A stretch of DNA of 64,000 nucleotides. Source: Tetmemena sp. SeJ-2015 (Eukaryota; Ciliophora; Spirotrichea; Sporadotrichida; Oxytrichidae). This document shows positions 47,747 to 57,950 of this stretch, piece by piece. Numbering within the stretch: position 1 is the stretch's first letter; each line of letters opens with the position of its first letter. Both the position numbers and the translations under genes were made by a program. Location: NCBI GenBank assembly GCA_027382625.1, contig JAJKFJ010020804.1:123157-187156 (forward strand), written 5' to 3'. The notes below the pieces were generated by a model, which was given only the letters and a program-made list of their open reading frames with translations, was not told the origin of the DNA and searched no databases.

Positions 47747-47766
47747 CATAAATAAAGTAAGAAAAA

Positions 47767-48183
47767 ATGATTTGGGGGATTAGACTCCCTGATAGTTTTC
47801 CAATCTTAAATCTGGATGTTTTTATTTTGCCTCATGTTTTCAATATCCTTCAGGTTACTGCTACTGACGTTGTTATTATCTGTTCTTTAGGGCCCTTGTC
47901 GGAGATTAAGAAGAGAAATGCTTTTTACATTGTTTACAGAAATAGAACTGTCACTCTCCAATTCAGAAGAATTAACGTCCTCTCCCCTTATCAAAAAATA
48001 ATAAGTAAGAAATACGGATTCAAATTCTTATAGGGTGAAGAGAACTTTTTAAATAGGGAGAGTCCAGTTGGTTCATCTCAGGGGTGGCTCTCTAATGCTG
48101 ATGACTTAGCCCCCCTGCATGACTAGGCGTGGATGGTGATCCGAAGAAATTAGGATTATCGATTGGCTAAGAAAGAAGGTTGA
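47767..48183 (+). CDS. ORF of unknown status, divergent from the previous gene
   Basis: ATG 47,767 to TGA 48,181-48,183, about 138 codons (MIWGIRLPDSFPILNLDV; EIKKRNAFYIVYRNR). The start is only 20 b from the minus-strand ATG at 47,746, so at most one of the two start calls is likely to be right. The same frame continues downstream with further TGA codons and a Cys/His-containing stretch near 48,268-48,345. Could be a decayed or germline-limited sequence. No family was recognised. Confidence 0.3.
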
Positions 48184-49107
48184 TGTCAGAGTGCATCATA
48201 GCTCCCTTAGATTGTATTGGATAAATTAAAACTACCAAGTTATAATGATAAGGCTTTTAACTTTTGTGATTTGTGTTGACACTAGAAATATTTCTTAACA
48301 TCTCGGGCTTTTAACTATCATTCTTGCCATCTATTTTGCTTCCCTTAGAGGACGTTTGATGCTACTAGCCTTAATTATAGAATGAGAAATCTTGAGTGTA
48401 CTTAAGTTGTCTGAAGCCAGCAGCTGAGTTGGGAATTTAATTTAACACCGGTTATTGTGTATTCTCAGCTATAGGCATCTAGAAGAAATCGATGAGGTCT
48501 GAGTTTGCTACTCCTTCACATCTCTAGTTATTAGGTTAATTTTGAAGCACTCCTTCTTCTTTATATCTGAAGTTAGTGCCATTAGAGGGTGAGTTCATAA
48601 TTATTTGTAGAGATTGTTGTTAGCTTCTTAGGAAAACACACAGACCTGTTTTAAAATTCCTTCCACTGTTTTATTATAAACAATTATAATTGGAAATTAT
48701 CTTGATAAAGGAGTTTAAAAACATCAATCATTTATTTAGAGTGATTGAGTGTAGCATGACTGTTTATAAAAACTCAAAGAAATATATTGATAAAATAAGA
48801 AAAAAGCTTAATCCATTGGAGGAAACTATCACTGATTCATTTCAGAATATTCCTGAACATAAATCATGATAGACCTTGCTTTAATCTTAAATTAATTCTT
48901 TCTCCGTCTATTTCGTATTAATTCCTTTATTCTTTCATTCCATTTTTGTAAGTTATTAAAATTAACGATTTTTTGAAGATTAAGAAGTTGAATAATTAAA
49001 GGAAATTATAATTTGAGAGGGAGGTTGATACAAACATTTTGTAATAGAGCAGTAGGAGGAATAATGATTATATAATTTAATCATCTTTGAAAAGTTATTA
49101 ACTTACA
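48184..49107. other. AT-rich region, no gene recognised
   Basis: Apart from the possible continuation of the preceding ORF to about 48,600, no supported coding segment was seen. Confidence 0.4.
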
Positions 49108-51051
49108 ATGGAAAGTCTAAAAGAGCAACAAATCTTAAACATTTTATTCCTATAAATCGTCAGTCAAACTGAGCAAACTACAGAGATCCTTGCCTCTTCA
49201 GTGCCACAGGTTGATACTACAGATCAAACTGCACTTGTTTCTCAAGCAATCCACTCAGATACCCAACTTGAGACTAAGGAAGGTGCGAATGAATCGCAAC
49301 CCCAGTTCAAAATCGAAGTTGGAGGAGGCAGACAGAGAGCAGACTAAGCATCATCCGCAATCACTTAACAGGAAGATGTTACCATGATTGACACCACCAC
49401 TACTACCCCTGCATCATAAGTTCAAGCTTAACCTTCAGACAAACGTGATCAATAACTAATAATCTTTAAATTGTTACATAGAAAGTTATAAATGAATTTA
49501 TTACAACTTTTGTTTTTCAACTGTGGCTTTTTTGTAATATACTATATAAATAAACACTAAATTTCATGAGCAAATGCGAAACAAAAATAAAAACTAGACA
49601 TCCTAGCTACTTAAAAAGAAGATAAGGAGATAATGATAAAACAAAAGCATAAAAATTGTTCAAATAATTATAGATTAGAGTCAAAAAATAAAGGTATTTA
49701 TTGCTTTAAAAAAATATATATATTTTGTGATGAGGAGATGACTGAAGAGGAGAAGGAAAAGCTTAGAGAAGATGGAAAGTGGAAGAACTACACTCCCACT
49801 GATCAGAAGAGACCTCTTGATGAGTTCTTTGACCTCTCATCTATTCAACCCCTCAGAGTTGAGTAGGTTGCTTAAGATGCCCTTCCTACAGCCACTATAA
49901 ATTTCAATGCTACTATAAAATTAGCCACTGAGAGTTCCCAATCAGGAGATCAAGTCTCGCAAGGTTGCGGGATCATCAAGTACGTGATCTAAGAAGGCAA
50001 AGGCAGCTACATCGGAGTGAACGATGAAGTGTTTCTACAAACATGAGACTCGCTTTGACAACGGACAGCTAGTCGACTTTGCGGAGAAGAGGAATGCAGT
50101 TGAGAAGTTCATGATGGGAGATGCCAGGTTCCACGACTACTACAAGTTAGTACTTAGAACCATGAGAAAGGGAGAGATCAATAGTTCATTAACGTTTTTA
50201 TTTAAGATCGCTATGGTTAAATTCTCCAAGAGTTTCCACAAGGGAATCTATCACTCTATATTCAGCTTTTATAGTCTATGTGTTAACTACCACATGAGTT
50301 CCCATTTCCAGAAGAGGCCAGAGGAGGAGAAACGCAAGATTGGAGATGAGATCTACATCCGCTTCTACATCCACAACATCAAGCGCAACCCTATAATGAG
50401 GGATGGCTCTACCTTTGAGGGGCTTTAAGAGTACTTGGGAGTGATCAGAGAGACTTGCAAGGAGTTGATGGAGGCTGGGGACTACCCCAACGCCCAGACT
50501 CTCTACTCAAGAATCTTCGCATCCTACAAGAACATGACTAAGAAGATGCGCGATGGGCTTTCCGAGGAACAGCGCATAAAGAGAGAAGAAGCTCTACACT
50601 TGCTTTGTGTGAATCTATCTATGACTCACTTCAAGAGAGGTAACTTCAAGGACGCTGTCAAGTGCGCCAAAGAGAGTTTGGAATTCAACAAGGAGAATCC
50701 CAATCCTAAAGCTCACTACCGACTTGCCATGGCTTTGAAAGCCAATGGAGAGCTTGACGATGCCAAAGATCAACTTGTCACTCACAAGTCAATATCTTAC
50801 TTTATTCAGAGTGAAGTATACTATATTGGACTGCTATCAAGCTGGCGCCAGACGATCTATCTCTGAGAGAAGAGTTGAAAAAGCTGAAGGACTTGAAGAA
50901 AACAAAGGAGCAGGAGTGGTACACAAAGATGAACGGCTTCTATGGGTCCAAGAAGATGAAGGACATTGAGCGCAGGGAAGAAGAGCAAGCCATTCTCAAA
51001 GATAAACTGGAGAAGCAGTTCTTCCCTGAACTCTAGCATCAACAATTTTGA
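49108..51051 (+). CDS. FKBP-like protein with TPR domain
   Basis: The secure part begins at about 49,730 (EEMTEEEKEKLREDGKWKNY). FKBP-like halves follow: CGIIKYVIQEGKGSYIGVND, EVFYKHETRFDNGQLVDF, FMMGDARFHDYYKLVLRTM and KIGDEIYIRFYIHNIK, then TPR helices (EAGDYPNAQTLYSRIFASY; LLCVNLSMTHFKRGNFKDAV; AHYRLAMALKANGELDDA) and a charged C-terminus to TGA 51,049-51,051. This is the layout of large immunophilin co-chaperones that bind Hsp90 through the TPR. Several aromatic residues of the FKBP active site do not seem present, so it may be catalytically weak. The Gln/Thr-rich ORF from ATG 49,108 may be its N-terminus, joined over an IES at about 49,450-49,730. A one-base extra T at 50,032-50,034 and further IESs near 50,250 and 50,775-50,835 break the raw frame. 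Confidence 0.75.
50175..50204 (+). other. IES, 30 b, pointer AGATC
   Basis: AGATC at 50,175 and 50,205. Excision gives RTMRKGEIAMVKFSKSFHKG, the usual FKBP MxxGE(I/V)A strand. Frame is unaffected (30 b), so domain continuity is the evidence. Confidence 0.7.
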
Positions 51052-51269
51052 GTCTATTAGTTTCATGCTTCATAAATAAATGAGTTCATTTTATAAGAAA
51101 AAGAATGCACTTTTGTACAGTAAAAATAATTTAAATGCTTGAACGCTCTTCTTGAATGTGAACTATTTTGAAAGAATAAATATGAATGACTTCCTCAAAT
51201 GAACAATAAATACCTTGATTATTAATTCTTTGCTTTACTTAATTTAATCTCTATCCTTAAAATTAGTTG

Positions 51270-52802
51270 ATGCAAATAAGAAAGCAGAGAGAGGAGCAAA
51301 GATTGTTGAAAGAGCGCCTTGTGACGGGGGAAGTGCCAGACGACCCAGAGCTACAGAGAAAATTCTAAGAGCTCTATGTAAAGCACCACAATTAGAATTC
51401 TGTTGCGAATGATGACGTAGACCTACTCCCCTACAGACCGCATTTACAGAGACATGAAGAGCAAGAATCTGAGCTATTCATGCCACTTCCTTTCTCTCTA
51501 CAGTAAATCAACTCAACATAAGCAAGCAATGTGCCTTCTATTTAACCTGCATGCAATAATAACTCTGCCGAGTGCTGGCCATTCATTTAGACTCAAAGTG
51601 CTAGAGCTCTTCAAGCTTATCTCATAATTTAAAATAGATGATTAGTTATCAAAATTTATCAGATTGAGAACCTAGCTACCGTATTTGAGCAATACCCATC
51701 TAATGGTTGTAAGAATGGGGGTCAAATGGTTAACATGACCCAAACTTACTTTTAGTGCTACGCAAAGACTGACATGCAAAACGTCATCAGAGTCTCATAA
51801 TATACTTATAACGTCCTCGTAACTAACTACTCTAGATCAGTTTACCTGCACTGCCTAAAATTTCAACAGACAAGCTTGCTACTGTCCGCAAGGTTTTTAC
51901 GACTATCAATGCGGAACTTAGCTCTTGAGATAATGCTATGTTAACATAACTGACCCTCCCCTTTATAAAGGATGATCAAATTATTTGCTGCTTTCTCCAT
52001 TCATATATTTTAATGTTCTGGGAAAGAAGACACACCTTATTACCTATATTCAGTTCCTGGGTACGATCCCTGCTTCTACTTGAATTTCTCCAACGTGCAA
52101 ACTATCCGCTATCAGCTCGTTTGCAAATACATCGACTCCATTTCTGGAATAAGCCCTACTTCTGAGAATTAACAATTATTAAAAAATATTGAAATTACTA
52201 ATTTTGTTTTGATTGGGGTTACAGTTATAGGAACATAGTGAGCAGAGACACTCCTCAGCCATTTCAATATATGGCAGATAACAATCGCACTGGTATGAAA
52301 ATACTAGCTTCCCAAGCAAACAGCTCTGTCTCAGCCACAGACTCTTCAATACAAACGAATGCTAGGATAACCATCTTTGATTGGAAGTGGCTCTCCTAAC
52401 CTATGTCTTTTGAAAGCCAAATTTCAGATCCACTATTCAATCTTTATTGTAATTAAACCTTAAAATATTCCACTTGTGCTTGCTGGTTTGAAGGAAGGGG
52501 AAGTACAAGTTGATTTCCCTTCTCTCTTAAGTAAAGATGAAACGAAGAAGCACCACTTTGTGGCAGGAGGGAGAGCTTACTATGAAGCTGATGCAACTGG
52601 CAGTTTTATAACAAGTTTCATAGCTAAGGGATTCTTTGATTAGGAAGGGTATTAAGAGCCCAAAGCTGCTCCCAAAAGTACGTGGAAGATCCTAGTAGGA
52701 GTATTAGTGCCTGGTGCAGTAATTGCTATCGCAATTGGAATCTTATACTATCAACAATATAAAAAGAAGCAAGAGAAACTTCTAAGAACCCATATAGATT
52801 GA
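51270..52802 (+). CDS. Type I-like membrane protein with Cys-rich ectodomain
   Basis: From ATG 51,270 the N-terminus is charged (RKQREEQRLLKERLVTGEVP), followed by Cys-containing segments (ACNNNSAECWPF; NGCKNGGQMVNMTQTYFQCY; CTAQNFNRQACYCPQGFYDY; LKYSTCACWFE), two of which look EGF-like (CxNGG, CYCPxGF). A single transmembrane helix near the end (ILVGVLVPGAVIAIAIGIL) and a short basic cytosolic tail (YYQQYKKKQEKLLRTHID) precede TGA 52,800-52,802. No N-terminal signal peptide is visible, so either the first exon is missing or the protein uses internal insertion. Several frame changes (about 51,625, 51,830, 51,970, 52,170 and 52,495) mark unresolved IESs. Family unknown. Confidence 0.6.
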
Positions 52803-53120
52803 AGACAGTTTACTTCATATGAGGCAATCAGATTCTAAAGTGCCAAATTTTTAATATAAATTTACTCTGGTAATTTTTAGAGGAGATAATATTTTAACTT
52901 ATTTAATTTTTTGCTTGGACTTCTTTTTTAAATTTATACAGGAAATATTTTAATTCCATAGAAGAGAGATATCATATTGCCTAAAATATCTCACTTATCT
53001 ATTTGTTATTTGATATAGCAATGATTTATTAAAAAAATTAAAGATAATCTCATTTAATTAAAGTTAATAGCAGTTATGAAAGAAATAAAGATTAATTGTG
53101 AATTAGTTTATAATGTGTAT
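52803..53120. other. Convergent intergenic region
   Basis: AT-rich. No coding segment or repeat recognised. Confidence 0.5.
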
Positions 53121-53442
53121 TTATTTGCATGATTTGTTCCATAGTTCCCTCACCTGATCTGAGAGCACCTTTATCCATATGCTTCTTGGCCTTTCCCTCA
53201 TTGATGCTTCGTCCCTTGAGAATAGATTCATAAGATTAGTCCACGCATTTACCATCTCCTCCCCATAATTCATGGACTTTGACAATTTAAGCATCTCGAA
53301 CTCTGCAGCATCATTCAAATGACTCACCAAGTGTGTCGACAGTAGGTGCTGCCGAACTCTCCCAGAGTTATATTGCTATTACGTTTAGTATTACTAATGA
53401 AGTTTTCCTCAGAGATAATAAATTTGCTCTTCCTTACTTCAT
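53121..53442 (-). CDS. Small protein, unrecognised
   Basis: Minus strand, ATG 53,442. Two pieces, LLSLRKTSLVILNVIAIQLW (hydrophobic N-terminal part) and VSHLNDAAEFEMLKLSKSMN, join if one G is removed near 53,329. The second piece is amphipathic (NAWTNLMNLFSRDEASM; IWIKVLSDQVRELWNKSCK). The frame stays open past a TAA at 53,121-53,123. No family recognised. Confidence 0.35.
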
Positions 53443-53851
53443 TTTAATTATAAATAATACCTTAACAAAAAAATTAAAAATTTAGAAAAAAATTTTTTTA
53501 AACCTTGAAAATAGAAAGCATTTTTAAAAATATTTAACCAAAATTATTAAGAAAAATTTTTACATTATTTCAAATAGTATTCAACCTAATTTTTAGCTAA
53601 AATAGGTTATTTAAAAATTAAAAATGAAGTAAAAAAAGACTATAGAAACCGATTGTTTAGAGAGAAAAATTTAATTAAAAATATTGTCCTAATAAAATAA
53701 ATTGTAAAACCTATTTTAAATTGTGCGATCGAAATAAACTAATAATCCATCAAAATTTGTAATAATTTCAAGTAGTCATCTAAATTGATCAATAATAAAA
53801 TCAAATTATCATCTTTACAATTAAGTTAAACTTATTACTCTAAATTCACTC
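53443..53851. other. AT-rich intergenic region
   Basis: Long A and T runs; no gene, RNA or structured repeat recognised. Confidence 0.5.
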
Positions 53852-56800
53852 TCATAAGCTCTAGAAGTCAAACAACCTCTGTAGTGTGCTCAAGTCAATA
53901 TAAACCGCCATTACATCTTAATCTGGAGATTGGTAAATACATTTTGACTGTGCAATATCGCAGAACCGCTCAATTTCATCAGGTGAAAGTTTGAAAAATT
54001 ATTGCCTCTTCATCAGTTCTATTTTCATAGTTGAGAATCTCACGCTTTGGTAATTCCCTTCTTCATCTGAGTCAGTAAGTTTGGATAACTCTTAAATCAA
54101 AAATGGGCAAGCTTTCTTAATAGAGCTCATAAAGGCTTCATCTGATAGCCTTACTGATTTCGTGACTTGCTCATACTTTAAGTAGGTACAGCTTTATATT
54201 TTCATAATTAAAATTATAATTATCCTTATTTAGCCTCTGATCTAGCTTTGTCCAAAGTTAGATTGTTTTAAGAACCTTAGCCTTTTCTTTGTAATGAGGT
54301 CGTTCGATCTAACTTTATATCGCATTCATTTAAGTATTCATCATTGTTTACTTGTCTATTGAATCATTTTTAAAACTGCTGTTCACACCTTCTTATCCAT
54401 TTCTATTATCTGCAGTGACTCCAAAGTTCTATTCAGCTGAACTATCACTCTTTTTGTTAGTGCTCGTTTATTATTGATTCCCCTAATTAGCCAAGTATTT
54501 GAGCTTGGGGCTTTGACAGAGTTAGGATTCTTATTTTCAATCCCTTTCTGTCTGTTCTAGAACTTCTAAAATTCCTCTTACTCAGTCTTCTCATCCTTGG
54601 GCTTTTCTCCAAACATGACTCGTTTGTAAGTGTGTACCTTCCTATGTCCTCTGGCGTGATACTCCCTATAGAATACTAGTGCTTGCTAGTTGAGCATAAG
54701 GCAATCATGATGAGCATGAGGGCTCAATGCAAGTCAAGGAGTCATATGAACGTTTCGCATTAAAATCTGCTTGCAGATGTTCCACAAAACTCATGACGGT
54801 GTGTGCGAGAAAGTATGAGTATTCAGTGACCTCCCTATAGCCATGAAGTGAGTAACCACACAGTTTCTCATGTCATGTGTCAGGTTTGAAGCTCTAAGGT
54901 GTGGAATGTAGGCCCGTGGATTTCTCTGAAACACACCCTCCTCCATTATCGCTCTGCACTATTCTGCTAATGATCAATCAAACTAGCATTTACAGTTCTC
55001 TGCTTGGATGAGATGTGTGTGTACGTTTTATTATCCCTAGTTCTTTCAAATCTCATTTTGAGTGCCTTTTGTTCAGATTTTATGTCCATCACGCCAATAA
55101 TGTGTCTTTTTCTTACAGACGTAAACTTCTCTGATACCTATCCTCCTGGAATCTTGAATGGACAATACATAAAGCCTTAATATGACTGTCTCAATTTAAA
55201 AATATCATTGCATCCTGACACACAGGACTCAAGATAAGAAAGTTAACAAGCTCGAGAGGAGTGAGATGGAGTATTGTATTTATTCTAAGTCAGTCCTCGA
55301 CAATTAGTAGTCTCATTCACACGGTGTAGAATCATTCCAAACACTAGAGCAGTCATGTTTGCGTTCAAGCTGTATGAATGCCCTCTATGAATATAGTGCT
55401 AGATAGTGGACACAAGGACTTAAATAACCAATATATTCAGTCTAATAAGCAGAGAGATATGCTCTGCTTACCAAAATAAGTGAAGAAAATTATTTTGAAC
55501 ACTTATTTGGTTAGAATCCAGAGTTCAAGCCAGGCAAAGCATCGCTGTCTGCCTAGAGTCTGTCATATTATTATGGTCTCTGTCAATGTAAGTCTCAATG
55601 GTCTTGTCCATGATGGCGCTCTGCCCCATATGATCTTAGTAATTTGACAATTGTGTGCTGATCCAAATTATCTCCTCTTTCTAGTTTATTCATTTAAAGA
55701 ATGTTCAAGACTTTTCAGCTAGGTTCGTTTAGTACTATTTGGTTAAGTTGAAGAACGCATCTCTGCTTATCACTTTTTAATGCATGAGAAGATAGCGTTG
55801 GGTGCGTGATTTACATACTCATTTATACATTGTGTACTTTTCATAGTTTAGACGTTCAACGTGATTACCTGAATTTTATATCTTACGCAATCTAATTGGA
55901 ACTCACCTCTGAATCTAGTCTGTCACTTCTCTTATCCATAATAGAGCCTTGTACTATAATCTCTTCACTAACTTGCCATATAAGCATTGCTAAATTCTTT
56001 CTGACCATCATTTCTGCTCTCATATCTTCTTCCCTTAAGACTATTTAAATCCAGATAAACGACTCTCGTACATTGTACTGTATCGGTGAGGATCCTCAAA
56101 AAGTCATATAGATTCTTTTCTGCATGTATTTATCTCTACGATTGGTGGCTTATTAAGTCCTTACCTCTTGCATCTCTAAACGTCTTAATCAGGATACTCA
56201 GCCTATCAATTTCTTTTACTTCTACGTACAATCCTCTGGTGGAACGATACTGTATAGAATATTTATAGAAGATCAACCTCCTCGTTATGTATAAAAAGTG
56301 GATAACATCGATATATCTAGATCTCTCTTGCATGATTACCCTGAACCTCTCGCGTGACTGTAAATATATACTTCTTCGGTGGCTTTATAGATTTGTTTAC
56401 TCAACATTGCTAGACCTTAATCTTAGTTGAGCACCAACACCATTGCGTTTGCATCATTAAATAACAATCAGGTATGCTTGTTTTTTCTCCGTATCATCAA
56501 GCTCAATCTTTTGCAATCTGAGTCCATCTCTGATTTCTTCTTTAGTTAGAATTTCGTTACCATCATCATCGAATAAGTTAAAAGCCTGTTCAAGTGTGAT
56601 ACCCTTATTTTCAATCTTCTTTACCACAGACTCAAGTGAATAAAACTAAGTAGTTGGAAAAGACATAAGAAACTACTTTTAATGAAGTGGGTTGATCTTT
56701 TCCTTTACCACCTTATCATAATCTGGAATGTCTTCCATTTTAATGCCGTAGAGTAGGGCCTAACTCTATTTGCTATCGCCCACTTTCTACATCATGAACT

Positions 56801-57490
56801 AGCCATTTATATTCACTAAATTTTTGTCTCCAACCAACTTGCCAAGCAAGGCCTCCTTTTCTCTCTTCTTTTTCTCCGCCTACTCTATATTACTACCTAT
56901 CTTAATATTCTCGATGTTTGTTTCCTTAAAGCGTCTCTTTAAGTCCATCAACTCTTTCGCTAACTTCTCATCATCTAGTACTAGCCTGGCATGCTCTGGG
57001 ACTTTATCACTAGGCTTATTAGTAGCCTCTAAGGCTTTTGGCACGTCTTTCAGTGCAAAATCCTTAGCCAATCTGTTAACTTAATTTTGCAAAGCCTATT
57101 CATTCTCTTACTGCACTCGTTGATTTAAAATGGGATAAGAATGTTATAAAACTTGAATTGCTTAGTCTCAGCAATGTACCCCATCATATCTTTATTAGTC
57201 TCCTATTATTTTAAGATGAGAAACCTACTCAGAAGTCTAACAACCTCTCAAATCATAAATCTTTTTAATAGGAGTTCTTACTGCTGTTCTCCTTGCTCCT
57301 TTCTTCCGTGATTCTGCATAATCTTAATGATTACGATATCAGAATTAGCGATAGATAACATACCGAGAGTAGCCTAAATTTACTAACATTACTTTCTGAA
57401 AGTGGCATACTACCCTTTTCAAAACATTCTGCGAAGAGATCAGGCTGTTGAATTTAACCCTTGATCAATTAACATTAAAAGCATGTACGG
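53852..57490 (-). CDS. Large EF-hand-containing protein, otherwise unknown
   Basis: Minus strand, ending at TGA 53,852-53,854. From the N-terminal side: basic segment (ESRKKGARRTAVRTPIKKIY), coiled coil (LDDEKLAKELMDLKRRFKE), an EF-hand (FNLFDDDGNEILTKEEIRDG) near 56.55-56.6 kb, a mixed region (IQYRSTRGLYVEVKEIDRL), several segments at 54.6-55.7 kb (ALVFGMILHRVNETTNCRG; FMYCPFKIPGGQVSEKF; MRNVHMTPQLALSPHAHHDC) and a helical acidic C-terminus (FFKLSPDEIERFCDIAQSK). Many frame breaks indicate several IESs and introns, mostly unresolved, so exon structure and start (about 57,490) are approximate. No whole-protein family was recognised. Confidence 0.55.
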
Positions 57491-57599
57491 CAGAGTCTGC
57501 GGGGGGCGTACTAACTAATAAATGAAAAGAGGACTTGACTTAATCAAATCAAAATTTAATTACTTATTTTGACTTCAGAAATTATACTCTCTCTGGAAG

Positions 57600-57950
57600 T
57601 TAAACTGAACTTCCTATTGTGGTAGGCTCAGCATAATGTTTTTGTTGATTTTGGGGGCTTATGAAACTACCTGATATCTTTTTACCTTGATATATATATT
57701 GAACTTGAGACAACATGTTGTAAGTAACCGGTATGCATGATTTATAATGATTACTAATCCATGTAGAAATAAACTGTCCCACAATGAAAAAACGGATCTT
57801 AAGACTAATATCACTTAATCTTAAGGTTCCGTTTTTTCATGGGACAGTTAATTTTACAGGAAGTCTTTACATCCAAAATGCTACCGTTTACAACATGTCA
57901 TCATATTAACAAGGAAAGATTTATAAGTAGTTCATCAAGCGCCAAACTCA
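57600..57950. repeat. Diverged head-to-head inverted duplication with a strong central hairpin
   Basis: Centre near 57,805. The core arms AACTGTCCCACAATGAAAAA and TTTTTTCATGGGACAGTT are nearly perfect complements, with TCTTAAGA continuing the stem. Outward, similarity weakens but persists for about 100-150 b each side (for example ACATGTTGTAA on one strand matches on the other). The right arm encodes the first recognisable part of the beta-helix gene; the left arm encodes a related sequence on the minus strand (IPVTYNMLSQVQYIYQGK against NATVYNMSSYQQGK). Confidence 0.6.
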
